A stretch of 14,495 nt of DNA from Armatimonadota bacterium (GTDB taxonomy: Bacteria; Armatimonadota; JAAZEB01). Shown here one piece after another: positions 1-8,019 of this stretch. The notes below the pieces were generated by a model, which was not told the DNA's origin, searched no databases, and saw only the letters and a program-made list of their open reading frames with translations. How positions within the stretch are numbered: the first letter of the stretch is position 1; the number at the start of each line of letters is the position of its first letter. The stretch spans positions 1-14,495 of the forward strand of contig DUUU01000107.1 in assembly GCA_012841485.1 (NCBI GenBank), in the 5' to 3' direction. The position numbers and the translations under genes were made by a program.

Positions 1-2937
1 CCACCAGACAACGTCGCCGCGGCCTTTGTGGCCGGTAGAGACGCTCAGCGTGATCGCCGCCTGCGTGAAGTGACAGTCGTGCTCGCCCTCGCCGAGGCGC
101 TTCCCATCCATCTCCAGGAAGAATCGCTCCGGGGTGAGTACCAGACGCACCTGATGCGGCACATTGGTGGCAAACGACTCATACGGCGTCAGCGAGAACT
201 CGAAGTTGCTCGGCGGCGTGTCCGCGTTCTCGAGGCGCACCCGGATCCCAGGATCGATGCGGAAGAGGATGTAGCCATCGTCGGAGGCCTCTGGCGCCAG
301 GCGCACGCCCTGCATCAGGTACCACTCGTGCCCCGCATGGTTGAACTGGAACCGCCAGCGGAACTCGAGGGGCTGCTCCCCGAAATCGAAGGTGCGCCGG
401 GTCGTGATCGCGGCCGATGTCTCCTCGGACGAAAGCTCCATCTCCAGCCGGCCGTCCTTCACCTCGATCCGGCTCTTCGCGTTGCGTGGCACGGACCATC
501 GTTCCTCCCGGAGCCCCTGCGAAAAGTCTTCTTTCCAGGGGATGCCGGCGCTTCTCGGGTCCGGGGGAGGCACGGTCACCGGGCGTGGCCGGCGCGGCTC
601 CGGCTTCTCCGCCGCGCGCGCCCACCGCGCCGCTTCGCGCAGCAGTTCGGCGATGCGCTGGTCGAGGGCGTGCCCGCCGGTGACTCTCTCCGCCAGCGAG
701 AGCAATGCCGACGCGTTCTCGTGCGACGCGGTCTGGAGATGGCGCTCAAGCAGGTGCGCCCTCCCTTCACGTAGCCGGTACTCCGCGGTGCAGAGGCGCG
801 CGTCGCGCAGCCGGTCTTCGGCCAGGATTCGGGCAATCGCCGCGTGCGTGCGGGCGTCGCCGACGGCGAGGAGGCGCGTCTCGCCAGAGGCCAGCCCGAG
901 CTGTATCTCTGTCTGTCCGGCTTCCGTGACCCAGGTGACCGGGTCATCGCTCACCAGCTCGTGGCACCAGAGGGCGCCTGGAAGCCCGAGCGCGGCGTGG
1001 TCCAGGGTGAGCGTCACGACTTTCGCGCCCCATCGGCTATGCACGGCCAGGCAGAGTGGCTTGCCCCCGGTGCCGCCAAACCGCTCGATGAGGACGCCGC
1101 TCTCCTTCGCGACGGCGTGCGGCACGGGCTCCCAGCCGAGCCGGTGCTGCAGGCGGAGGAGTGGCACGACCTGCCGGTAGGTCGCGCGCATCCCCTCTTC
1201 GCCCCATCCTGGCCGACCGTAGCCGCCCGGGAAGATGCCGTAGACGAGGAACTCGCGGAGCTGCCTGTCAGAAATCGGCTCGTTGCGCGGCAGGTTACTT
1301 ACCACCTTTTGATAGCTCGTGGCGCGGTAGCGCTGCAGGAGGCGCCCGGCGCCAGGCACCCAATACTCCTTGCCGAGGCAGTCAAAGACGTGGAACGGCG
1401 CGGGCGCGCCATGCCCGTATTGGTTGACGAGGATCAGCTTGCCGCGCGTATCCAGGAGCTCACGCAAGCCTTGGGCATACTCGAACGCAGCGGCGGCGAC
1501 CGGCTGCCCCACCCGGAACCCGCCCGGTGCCTGCTCGTCCGCCTTCCAGATCAGGGGGTGATCCGCGTGGGCCAGGTGGTCCGGCGCGTAATCGATCTTG
1601 TTGGCATGAGAGGAGAAGCTATCGAGATAGCGGCCCTCGCCCCACGTCTCGCTCTTGATATTCTCTCGCTCCTCGGCCAGGTAGAGCTCGCCCGCACCCC
1701 CGGGGATCTCCGGGTCGACGTTGAGCGCGAGTTGGGCGGCCCAGCGCGTGCCCGCGATCCACGGGTACTGGCTAATCGCCGCGATGTGGAGGCTGCCGTC
1801 GGGGTCGCGGATGCCGCTCGCCAGCGTAGCGGCACAGCGGGTCTGGTCGTAGTGACCGCGGTGCATCTTCGGCAGGGGATCGAGGGGCTTCGACCAGAGC
1901 CGGATCCGCTCCTCGATCTCCGCGCGAACGGGCGCACGGTCGAAATCGCCCATCGGGAGCTGGTACATCAACGGCTCGATATAGGGGAAGGTGGCCGCGC
2001 CGAGCGCCAGCGAGTGGAGGCGCGCGTTCGCGTCCTTGGGGCCCTCGTGAAAAACCAGGCCGAAATCAACCGCGGGCGCGGCGAGCGAGAGGAGGTCGCC
2101 CCAGGCAAACCAGCCGCCGGCGAGCTCCGTGCGCTTGCGGAACAGCTCGGGATAGGTGGCGTAGTAGTCGGCGAGACATCCGCGCAGGCCCCAGGAATCC
2201 GGGCGCGCCAGCAGCAGAAAGCGAAAGCCTGCCTTTCGAGGCTGCTTTGCCACACTGGCAAGCGCGAAGTCGATCTCGATGGAGAGGAGCTGGCTCGGGC
2301 CATCGTACGTGACGCGGAAGCACCGGGGCTCGTCCAGGCGGCAGCCAAGGCCCAGTGACGCCTTCTCGCACGCCACGGCCACGACCGGCCAGAGTTCCCC
2401 GCGGCCCCGGCCCCAGGGGCAGGGAGACGCCGGCGAGCGGTGGCTGTCCCCGCGGAGTGGCCACGAGCGATCCAGATCGCGGTCCATCCGCCAGCCCTCC
2501 AGCTTCACCGGGAGGGCGAAGCGGAGCGTCACGGCGTGGTCTGTCCCATCGGTGCCACGCGGGTCGTCCACGCTCCCGGAAAACTCGATCCCGCGGCCTA
2601 CCGGGCGCGACTGGCACGCGATGCGCAGCGCGCCGGCCTGGCCATCCCAGAGAAGCCCGCCCGCGCCGCGCGGGGTCACCCGGCACGTCACCGGCACGCA
2701 CTCCGCCTTCGGGCCATCGGCCAGGGCAAACCCGGAGCGCGAGACTGCATCCGGTGCCGTCAGGTTCGCGCCGCTCGCTTCGACGCGAGTGATCCGCCCC
2801 GATGCCTCATCCACCTGCAGCCGGAGGCGGCCCGGGTCCAACCGAATCTCCGCCGCCTCGATCTGGCCGGGCATCGCGACGCCCAGCGCGAGCAGGCCTG
2901 CAATTCCGATGCGGGCGATGTTGGTTACCAGTGGCAT
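1..2937 (-). CDS. Large secreted protein, glycosidase-like, partial at 3' end
   Basis: One uninterrupted frame runs from ATG at 2937 off the window edge: 979 codons with no stop, so the C-terminus is missing. The N-terminus is a Sec signal peptide: a short n-region with Arg9, a hydrophobic core around residues 10-22, and a likely cut after Ala28 (QIEA/AE). Residues 30-260 look like a beta-rich N-terminal domain. Residues 270-640 look like an alpha/beta, possibly TIM-barrel, region with acidic and aromatic clusters such as YLDSFSSHANKID (Asp439) and GIFPGGYGRPGWGEEG. A helical part and a Pro/Arg-rich linker (about 776-798) follow. From about residue 799 (IPWKEDFSQG) to the edge, alternating beta-strands such as FRWRFQFNHAGHEWYLMQG resemble a concanavalin-A-like/LamG or DUF1080-type sugar-binding domain. 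I do not recognise the family. An extracellular glycan-acting enzyme is an inference from architecture and from the glycosidase elsewhere in the window. A purine-rich GGAGACGGGGGAAAGGG precedes the ATG. Confidence 0.85.
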   Translation of the reverse strand, partial: MPLVTNIARIGIAGLLALGVAMPGQIEAAEIRLDPGRLRLQVDEASGRITRVEASGANLTAPDAVSRSGFALADGPKAECVPVTCRVTPRGAGGLLWDGQAGALRIACQSRPVGRGIEFSGSVDDPRGTDGTDHAVTLRFALPVKLEGWRMDRDLDRSWPLRGDSHRSPASPCPWGRGRGELWPVVAVACEKASLGLGCRLDEPRCFRVTYDGPSQLLSIEIDFALASVAKQPRKAGFRFLLLARPDSWGLRGCLADYYATYPELFRKRTELAGGWFAWGDLLSLAAPAVDFGLVFHEGPKDANARLHSLALGAATFPYIEPLMYQLPMGDFDRAPVRAEIEERIRLWSKPLDPLPKMHRGHYDQTRCAATLASGIRDPDGSLHIAAISQYPWIAGTRWAAQLALNVDPEIPGGAGELYLAEERENIKSETWGEGRYLDSFSSHANKIDYAPDHLAHADHPLIWKADEQAPGGFRVGQPVAAAAFEYAQGLRELLDTRGKLILVNQYGHGAPAPFHVFDCLGKEYWVPGAGRLLQRYRATSYQKVVSNLPRNEPISDRQLREFLVYGIFPGGYGRPGWGEEGMRATYRQVVPLLRLQHRLGWEPVPHAVAKESGVLIERFGGTGGKPLCLAVHSRWGAKVVTLTLDHAALGLPGALWCHELVSDDPVTWVTEAGQTEIQLGLASGETRLLAVGDARTHAAIARILAEDRLRDARLCTAEYRLREGRAHLLERHLQTASHENASALLSLAERVTGGHALDQRIAELLREAARWARAAEKPEPRRPRPVTVPPPDPRSAGIPWKEDFSQGLREERWSVPRNAKSRIEVKDGRLEMELSSEETSAAITTRRTFDFGEQPLEFRWRFQFNHAGHEWYLMQGVRLAPEASDDGYILFRIDPGIRVRLENADTPPSNFEFSLTPYESFATNVPHQVRLVLTPERFFLEMDGKRLGEGEHDCHFTQAAITLSVSTGHKGRGDVVWW

Positions 2938-3071
2938 CCCTTTCCCCCGTCTCCACGGCAGCCTGGAGGCCGGGCGGTTCGGATTGCCACAGGGCCCGGC
3001 GCTCGCCTCCGCTTGCCCCGGATCCTTCTCGTGCCTTGCCGAGAATCCTCTTCACGGTTCCCGCAGATCGG
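2938..3071 (-). other. Intergenic leader with two inverted repeats
   Basis: This gap lies between the ABC ATPase and the large secreted protein gene. Two inverted repeats are visible. The first, at 3020-3048, pairs TTCTCG with CGAGAA around an 8-base loop, and GGAT/ATCC extend it across a small bulge. The second pairs GCCGGGC (2969-2975) with GCCCGGC (2994-3000) around an 18-base loop. Neither is followed by a U-tract on the minus strand, so neither is a classical intrinsic terminator. No convincing promoter was found, so it is open whether the downstream gene is part of the upstream operon. Confidence 0.4.
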
Positions 3072-3845
3072 TCAGCGGAGCACCTGCTCCAGGAAGGCAC
3101 GGGCGCGGGGCGTCTCCGGCGACTCGAAGAACCGCGCGGAGGGACCTTCTTCCAGAATGCGGCCATCTGCCATGAAAAGGACCCGGCAGGCCACCTCGCG
3201 CGCGAAGCCCATCTCGTGGGTGACCACGAGCATGGTGGTGCCGTTGCGCGCCAGGTCTGCCATCACGCTGAGCACCTCACCCACCAGCTCCGGATCGAGG
3301 GCGGAGGTGGCTTCGTCGAAGAGCATCACCTCTGGCTCCATGGCCAGGGCGCGCACGATCGCCACGCGCTGTTTCTGCCCGCCAGAAAGCGACTGCGGAA
3401 AGGCCTGGGCATAGTCGCCAAGACCCACGCGGTCTAGAAGTCTGCGCGCGGTCGCCTCCGCCTCCACCGCGGGATGGCGCAACACATGGAGGGGGCCCTC
3501 CATGATGTTCTGGAGCACCGTCATGTGCGGGAAGAGATGGAAGTGCTGGAAGACCATCCCCACGTGCCGGCGTACCCGGTTCAGGTGTGCCTCGGCATGG
3601 AGGGTGAATCGCTTGCCCCCATGGATCTCAAGGTCGCCGATACGGACCGAGCCTCTATCGAAGCGCTGCAGCCCGTTGATGCAGCGAAGGAGCGTGCTCT
3701 TGCCCGCGCCACTCGGACCGATGATTGCAATGACCTCCCCTTGGCGAACATCGAAGGAGAGGCCATCGAGGACCACCTTCTCGCCAAAGCGCACGGCGAG
3801 GTTCTCCACGCTCAGAATTGGTCGCGCCGTCTCTAGATGCTCCAT
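3072..3845 (-). CDS. Polar amino acid ABC transporter ATP-binding protein (GlnQ/HisP type)
   Basis: This 257-residue cytoplasmic ATPase powers the adjacent importer. All nucleotide-binding motifs are intact: Walker [10 protein letters not shown] (43-51), Q-loop Gln100 in [15 protein letters not shown], signature LSGGQKQR (153-160), Walker B VMLFDE (173-178) and the switch His210 in VVTHEMGFA. The [13 protein letters not shown] stretch is typical of the polar amino acid subfamily, and the length is normal for it. The ATG at 3845 overlaps the permease end by 13 bp, with GGGAG upstream. A GTG at 3863 would add six residues (MGATVQ) and is the alternative start. Third gene of the transporter cluster, so probably translated in step with the permease. 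The substrate cannot be read from the ATPase. Confidence 0.95.
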   Translation of the reverse strand: MEHLETARPILSVENLAVRFGEKVVLDGLSFDVRQGEVIAIIGPSGAGKSTLLRCINGLQRFDRGSVRIGDLEIHGGKRFTLHAEAHLNRVRRHVGMVFQHFHLFPHMTVLQNIMEGPLHVLRHPAVEAEATARRLLDRVGLGDYAQAFPQSLSGGQKQRVAIVRALAMEPEVMLFDEATSALDPELVGEVLSVMADLARNGTTMLVVTHEMGFAREVACRVLFMADGRILEEGPSARFFESPETPRARAFLEQVLR

Positions 3846-4483
3846 TTGTACTGTCGCTCCCACCAGCGTATGCTGTAGGTGACGGCCATCGTCAGCAAAA
3901 AGTAGAGGATGCCCGCCATCAGGTAAAACTCAATCGGCTTGCCCCGGAAGCTGATGCGCTGCTGGGTTGTCAGCAGCAGCTCGTGAACGGTGATGACGGA
4001 TGCGAGCGACGTATCCTTCACCAGCGCCGCGAAGCTACTTCCGAGCGCGGGCACGGCGTGGCGCAGTGCCTGCGGCCAGATGACGCGGCGCATGGCCAGC
4101 CAGTGGCCCATCCCCAGCGAGCGCGCTGCCTCCATCTGCCCCTCGGGAATGCTCTGGATGGCGCCACGGAAGATCTCCGAGATATAGGCGCCGGCATTAA
4201 GACCGAGGCCGAGAATGCCGGCGGTCATCGGCTCGAGTGTCAGCCCGACCTGGGGCCCGCCATAGAAGATGATGAACAGCTGCACGAGGAGTGGCGTGCC
4301 ACGCATGAACTCCACGTAGTACGTGGCCGCGCGGCTGACAGCCTTGTTCTGGCTCATGCGCAGCAGCGCCAGAATGGCGGCTACGACCGTTCCCAGGACG
4401 GCCGCGCCCACCGCCAGGATCGCGGTCACTCCCAGCGCCTTCACCAGGAAGGAGCTTTCATGCAGGTAAATCCCAAGTTCCAT
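3833..4483 (-). CDS. Polar amino acid ABC transporter permease (HisM/GlnP family)
   Basis: This 216-residue inner-membrane permease would form a homodimeric channel fed by the lipoprotein encoded just upstream. Hydrophobic segments are visible at about residues 15-42, 66-76, 86-104, 143-170 and 185-205. The family signature [13 protein letters not shown] lies at 58-70. The EAA coupling loop ([20 protein letters not shown], about 114-133) contacts the ATPase. Length is typical for the family. The start is ATG at 4483, only 3 bases after the binding-protein stop; GAGAGG inside that gene's 3' end serves as the ribosome binding site, so the pair is probably translationally coupled. With a single permease gene, the transporter is probably a homodimer, as in GlnP- or YckA-type systems. 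Confidence 0.95.
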   Translation of the reverse strand: MELGIYLHESSFLVKALGVTAILAVGAAVLGTVVAAILALLRMSQNKAVSRAATYYVEFMRGTPLLVQLFIIFYGGPQVGLTLEPMTAGILGLGLNAGAYISEIFRGAIQSIPEGQMEAARSLGMGHWLAMRRVIWPQALRHAVPALGSSFAALVKDTSLASVITVHELLLTTQQRISFRGKPIEFYLMAGILYFLLTMAVTYSIRWWERQYKWSI

Positions 4484-4486
4484 GCG

Positions 4487-5338
4487 CTATGCCTCTCCGC
4501 CAGGCTCGGGCACCGCCTGATCAACCGCGCCGGGGTCCTTCTCGCCTTCCAGCTCGATGAGGTCGCGCCCGAACCACTCCTCGCTGATGCGACTATAGGT
4601 GCCATCGGCGCGCATCTCGCGGAGCGCGGCGTTCACCTGGTCGCGCAGCGCACTCTCGCCTTTGCGCATGGCGATCCCCATCTCCTCCCGGTAGAGGAAG
4701 TCACCCGCCATCACCACGTCGCTACCGGTGAGCTGGATGGCGTAAAGACCCACCAGCCGGTCGCTCACCAGGGCATCGATCCGCTCGTTTTCAAGCTCCA
4801 TCAGGAGGTTGGGGACTCCCCCCTTATAGGTAGCCACGCGCTTCACTCCGGGGATCCGGCGGACGTGCTCCTCGTAGGTCTCGCCCAGGGTGACGCCGAC
4901 CACTCTGCCTTTCAGGTCTTCCGGACCCCGGATGGGCGAACCGCTCGGCACGACCAACTGGGCGCCGGAGACGTAGTAGGGATCGGAGAACGCCACCGTC
5001 TCCTTGCGCTCTGGAGTGATCGCCATGCTCCCGATGATCAAGTCATACTTGCCAGCGATCAGCCCGGCGAGGATGCCGTCCCACGCCGTCGTCACCAGCT
5101 CCGGCTCGCGGCCGAGGCGCCGCGCGATCTCGCGGCTGATCTCCACGTCGAAGCCCACCAGCCTGTTCTGCTCATCGAAGAAGTTGAACGGCGGGTAGAG
5201 GCCGCTCATCGCGATCCGCAGAGGAGCTTCTTCCGAGGTGCTCTCCGCGGCCGGCCGGCAGCCGGCCACCAGTACCGCACCGGCGGCGACAAGGGCAGCC
5301 GCCACCCAGATCCCCCGCGGCTTTCCTTTCTGTGACAT
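4487..5338 (-). CDS. Amino acid ABC transporter substrate-binding lipoprotein (SBP_bac_3)
   Basis: This 283-residue extracytoplasmic receptor delivers an amino acid to the permease. The N-terminus carries a lipoprotein signal: KGKPR n-region, hydrophobic core, and lipobox LVAGC with acylated Cys27. The mature part is a family 3 periplasmic-binding fold: SGLYPPFNFFDEQNRLVGFD (45-64), the helix EISREIARRLG, GKYDLIIGSMAITPERKE (96-113) and FSDPYY (117-122). By analogy with Lys/Arg/Orn- and His-binding proteins, Arg111 should clamp the alpha-carboxylate and Asp193 (VSDRL) the alpha-amino group. The C-terminal tail (about 262-283) is acidic and low-complexity. The start at 5338 is supported by AAAGGAG seven bases upstream. 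Its position behind ablAB suggests lysine or a related diamino acid as ligand, which is an inference only. Confidence 0.93.
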   Translation of the reverse strand: MSQKGKPRGIWVAAALVAAGAVLVAGCRPAAESTSEEAPLRIAMSGLYPPFNFFDEQNRLVGFDVEISREIARRLGREPELVTTAWDGILAGLIAGKYDLIIGSMAITPERKETVAFSDPYYVSGAQLVVPSGSPIRGPEDLKGRVVGVTLGETYEEHVRRIPGVKRVATYKGGVPNLLMELENERIDALVSDRLVGLYAIQLTGSDVVMAGDFLYREEMGIAMRKGESALRDQVNAALREMRADGTYSRISEEWFGRDLIELEGEKDPGAVDQAVPEPGGEA

Positions 5339-5383
5339 CTACTCTCTCCTTTCGGCGCGCCGACTCTGTCCGGCCCTGTTCGC

Positions 5384-5433
5384 AGCGGGGCCGTTCGTTG
5401 AACCCCTGAGGCAAAGCCAGGGAACGCCCCGCT
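5384..5433 (-). other. Intercistronic stem-loop between ablB and the binding-protein gene
   Basis: An imperfect inverted repeat of about 12 bp: AGCGGGGC (5433-5426 on the minus strand) pairs with GCCCCGCT (5391-5384), and inner GTTC pairs with GAAC across a one-base bulge. A further CCCTG/CAGGG pair sits inside. No U-tract follows on the minus strand, so it is not a standard terminator. A second short hairpin, CGGCCC/GGGCCG at 5371-5393, overlaps it and would compete. It could set the ratio of ablAB to transporter expression by partial termination or by protecting mRNA ends. Confidence 0.45.
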
Positions 5434-5454
5434 ACGACTGGATGCGCGCTTCTA

Positions 5455-6348
5455 TCAGATGGGGTTCAGCGGCGTGCTCGCAGAGCGCGTCGCTTCGCTC
5501 GCGTCAGCATGGGTGCCGGCGCGGAGGAGGGGCTTGGACCAGATATTCATATCCTCCCATCCCCCGGCGATGTGGCAGTTGTTGATGAACCGCCCCCGAA
5601 AGCGGTAGCCGAGACGGGCAAACGCGATGTTGATCCCAACGGAGGTAGCCCGTGCCAGCGTGAAGAGGCCACGCAGCTCAAGAGCGCGCATCTCGCCCTC
5701 AATCGCCGACAGGAGCGCCTGCATCAGCCCGCGACCGCGGTACTCCGGCAGCGTCGCGCAGTCGGTCATCTCCGCAACGCGATGCTCGCGGTCGACGTCC
5801 GCAGAAGCAACACTCACCAGGCGGCCTTGGTGCTCGGCGAGCGCGAAGTGAACCTCTTGCGCCATCGCCCTCAGAATATCCGCGCCCGTCTCGATGGGCG
5901 TTGGGTAGCTCTCGAAGACGGTGGTGAGCAGACGCGAGATCTGATCGCAGTCCTCGGGAGTCGCCAGGCGTACCGTGAAAGCGGGGTCGAGCGTCGTGGG
6001 AGGACGCGGGCCGGCGGCAAGCGCCTGTTCTACGATGGCATCCTCCTCGGCAAGACGCGCGCTCCGGGCGCGATCCGGGTGGAGATAGCGAGCGATCCCA
6101 ACGCCGTGCCGGTCTGGCAGGAAGCCGTCCAGCATTCCCTCGCGGCGAAAGCCCAGCTTCCGCAGTGCATTCCACTCGTCGGGAGCGACAAAGCCCCAGA
6201 TCTTGCCATAGCCGCGCGAGCGCGCCATCTCGACGACGGCGTTTGCCGTCGCCGCGGCATCCTCGCCACAGCCGACCAGGCGGATTCGGTGGTTACGCGG
6301 GTCATCCACGATGCGCGCGCCTGGGGGCAGCATTCCCTGGTGCATCAT
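5455..6348 (-). CDS. ablB: Beta-lysine N-acetyltransferase AblB (GNAT)
   Basis: Transfers acetyl from acetyl-CoA to the epsilon-amino group of L-beta-lysine, giving the compatible solute N-epsilon-acetyl-beta-lysine. The 297 residues contain an N-terminal AblB-type domain (about 10-115) and a C-terminal GNAT fold (about 125-275). The acetyl-CoA loop is LPEYRGRGLMQALL (200-213). The family pattern AEMTDCATLPEYRG, then ARATSVGINIAFARLGY (232-248) and FINNCHIAGGWEDMNIW (254-270), is highly characteristic of bacterial and archaeal AblB. The ATGATG start at 6348 overlaps the ablA TGA by 4 bp; the second ATG would place the start on the stop codon. Either way translation is coupled to ablA. The last 20 or so residues (GTHADASEATRSASTPLNPI) look like a non-conserved tail. 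Confidence 0.93.
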   Translation of the reverse strand: MMHQGMLPPGARIVDDPRNHRIRLVGCGEDAAATANAVVEMARSRGYGKIWGFVAPDEWNALRKLGFRREGMLDGFLPDRHGVGIARYLHPDRARSARLAEEDAIVEQALAAGPRPPTTLDPAFTVRLATPEDCDQISRLLTTVFESYPTPIETGADILRAMAQEVHFALAEHQGRLVSVASADVDREHRVAEMTDCATLPEYRGRGLMQALLSAIEGEMRALELRGLFTLARATSVGINIAFARLGYRFRGRFINNCHIAGGWEDMNIWSKPLLRAGTHADASEATRSASTPLNPI

Positions 6349-7682
6349 CGGCGGCCATTCCTCCCCCGCGCCAGCGCCTCGCGGCGGCGGTAGCGGTTGT
6401 TTGCCCGAGGAACGAGGCTACGCCGCTGACCGGTGTAGAGCTTCTCCAGGCCGACGGCCTCCGCATCATGATCACGACAGTACTCGCACCCCTCGTGCGC
6501 CGATTGATCCTCGGGCTCTTCGTAGACGCAGATGACCCCCTCGTAATTGCGCAGGACCACCTGCGTGTTCGATTGCGATATGAGGTACTGCGGGTTGACC
6601 GGTATCTTCCCGCCGCCTCCAGGCGCATCGATGACGAAGGTGGGCACTGCGAAGCCAGAGGTGTGCCCGCGCAGGTGCTCGATGATCTGGATACCGGTGC
6701 CCACTGGCGTCCGAAAGTGCTCGATCCCCTGCGAGAGATCGCATTGATACATGTAGTAAGGGCGCACGCGCATCTTCACCAACGCCTGCACCAGACGCCG
6801 CATCAGGTAGGGGCAATCGTTGATCCCCTTTAGCAGCACCGACTGATTCCCGAGCGGAATCCCCGCGTCGGCCAGGCGCCGGCACGCCTCCTGCGCCTCG
6901 GGCGTGATCTCACGCGGGTGGTTGAAGTGCGTATTGATCCAGACTGGGTGATACTTCCGGAGCATGTCGCACAGCCCCATCGTGATACGCTGGGGCAGGA
7001 CGACCGGCGTGCGCGTGCCGATCCGGATCACCTCAACGTGCTCGATGGCGCGCAGCTCTCGGAGGATCGCCTCCAGGCGCCCTGTACTCAGAGTGAAGGG
7101 ATCTCCCCCGGAGAGGAGGACATCGCGTACCTGCGGCGTGCGACGGATGTACTCCAGCGCCTGCTCGATTCCCTCCTTCGGAAGCGGCTCGTCGTTCTGG
7201 CCGGCCAGGCGCCGGCGGGTGCAGTGACGGCAGTACATCGAGCACTGGTCGGTCACCAGGAGCAGCACGCGATCCGGGTAGCGGTGCGTCAGGCCCGGCG
7301 CTGGCGAGTCGGCCTCCTCATGGAGCGGATCGGCCATATCGGCCGCTGCCATCTGTAGCTCGTGGACCGTTGGGATGGCCTGCCGGCGAATGGGATCGTT
7401 GGGGTCTTCCGGGTCGATCAGCGAGGCATAGTAGGGCGTAATCGCCATGCGGAGGTGATCGAGGCAGCGTCGAACACCCTCGCGTTCCTCTTCCGTCAGG
7501 CGAACCACCCGCGAGAGCTCTTCCACCGTCGTGATGCGGTTCCGAAGATGCCAGCGCCAGTCCTGCCACTCATCTAGCGACACGCTGGACCAGAGCGAGG
7601 CACGCTGCTCGTTGGAAGCCACGCTCGTGCCGTGATCCGTCGTCGGTTTTCCCTCGATCTGTGAATATACCAAAGGCTTCAT
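6345..7682 (-). CDS. ablA: Lysine 2,3-aminomutase AblA/KamA (radical SAM, PLP)
   Basis: Converts L-lysine to L-beta-lysine using a [4Fe-4S] cluster, SAM and PLP. The 445 residues show the radical-SAM triad Cys147, Cys151, Cys154 in DQCSMYCRHCTRRR (CX3CX2C). The SGGDPF motif (191-196) follows. The PLP lysine is Lys359 in APGGGGKIPVNPQY, and the presumed substrate-amino-binding aspartates are Asp315 (QCDLSQG) and Asp352 (VIDAPGG). Cys267 and the pair Cys399/Cys402 (GCEYCRDH) match the structural zinc site of the clostridial enzyme. An Arg-rich tail ends the protein. AGGAAGG lies just upstream of the ATG at 7682. First enzyme of the ablAB pair. The pairing with ablB argues for osmolyte synthesis rather than lysine fermentation, whose kamDE and other genes are absent here. 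Expected to be controlled by the c-di-AMP riboswitch upstream. Confidence 0.96.
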   Translation of the reverse strand: MKPLVYSQIEGKPTTDHGTSVASNEQRASLWSSVSLDEWQDWRWHLRNRITTVEELSRVVRLTEEEREGVRRCLDHLRMAITPYYASLIDPEDPNDPIRRQAIPTVHELQMAAADMADPLHEEADSPAPGLTHRYPDRVLLLVTDQCSMYCRHCTRRRLAGQNDEPLPKEGIEQALEYIRRTPQVRDVLLSGGDPFTLSTGRLEAILRELRAIEHVEVIRIGTRTPVVLPQRITMGLCDMLRKYHPVWINTHFNHPREITPEAQEACRRLADAGIPLGNQSVLLKGINDCPYLMRRLVQALVKMRVRPYYMYQCDLSQGIEHFRTPVGTGIQIIEHLRGHTSGFAVPTFVIDAPGGGGKIPVNPQYLISQSNTQVVLRNYEGVICVYEEPEDQSAHEGCEYCRDHDAEAVGLEKLYTGQRRSLVPRANNRYRRREALARGRNGRR

Positions 7683-7819
7683 GCCACCTTCCTCTCATGC
7701 TGATGGATGTGCGCAGGCAAGCGCGAGCCACATGCGCGCGAATAGCACGGAAATGGGAATCGATATGGGGGGCTGAGGAGATAGTCCCGGCGTGTGCCGG
7801 AAAGAGATAGGCGAGAGAG

Positions 7820-7933
7820 TTACGGGATGATGCCTTGATTCACGATCCAGGAGGTGAGCGAACGCCACGAGCTGTCGTGGATGTCTGAGGCTGAGAGACT
7901 CGGTGCAACGGCACCGGGATTCTCGACACGCAT
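7820..7933 (-). CDS. 37-residue small ORF in the ablAB leader
   Basis: A short ORF with an unusually strong ribosome binding site: AAGGAGGAGATC directly before ATG, the best in this window. It starts MRVENPGAVA, has a central SASDIHDSSW, and ends SLTSWIVNQGIIP before TAA. It contains no lysine, has no signal peptide, and is mildly amphipathic with two Trp. It lies 84 bases after the riboswitch and 137 bases before ablA. I do not recognise it. It could be a genuine small protein co-regulated with osmolyte synthesis, or a leader peptide whose translation affects the downstream mRNA. The lack of lysine codons argues against a classical lysine attenuator. Confidence 0.6.
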   Translation of the reverse strand: MRVENPGAVAPSLSASDIHDSSWRSLTSWIVNQGIIP

Positions 7934-7973
7934 GATCTCCTCCTTTTCCTTGGTGTCCAGCCAGACTCGCTAT

Positions 7974-8019
7974 CGCGTCCCACTGCACGGAACGCGAAAG
8001 CCTCTTTGCTTCACCGTGC
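7974..8019 (-). promoter_or_regulatory. Mutually exclusive hairpins after the riboswitch (expression platform candidate)
   Basis: Two overlapping hairpins can form in the RNA. One pairs GCACGG (8019-8014), which includes part of the riboswitch P1 3' strand, with CCGUGC (7990-7985). The other pairs CGCGUUCC (7996-7989) with GGGACGCG (7981-7974). They share bases 7989-7990, and the second loop uses the rest of the first hairpin's 3' strand, so forming one disrupts the other. The first also competes with P1. No U-tract follows, so if this is the switch it is not an ordinary intrinsic terminator. Confidence 0.4.

Noticed and set aside
844..2358. Long plus-strand open frame (504 codons) opposite the large secreted protein
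   Set aside because: The translation is Arg/Glu/Ala-rich without domain features, while the minus frame runs unbroken for 979 codons with a signal peptide and coherent strands. It is an antisense shadow of high-GC codon use.
3818..5335. 505-codon plus-strand open frame over the ABC transporter genes
   Set aside because: It lies antisense to three clear transporter genes with intact motifs; its protein is His/Asp/Arg-rich and unlike any family.
5509..6393. 294-codon plus-strand frame opposite ablB
   Set aside because: It is antisense to a well-supported AblB with family motifs; no domain or ribosome binding site supports it.
7695..7736. 12-codon ORF just before ablA (MWLALACAHPSA) as a leader peptide
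   Set aside because: No ribosome binding site precedes it and it lacks lysine codons.
7695..7988. 97-codon minus-strand ORF in the ablA leader
   Set aside because: It starts without a ribosome binding site, has low-complexity His/Arg/Pro content, and overlaps in another frame the small ORF that has an excellent ribosome binding site.
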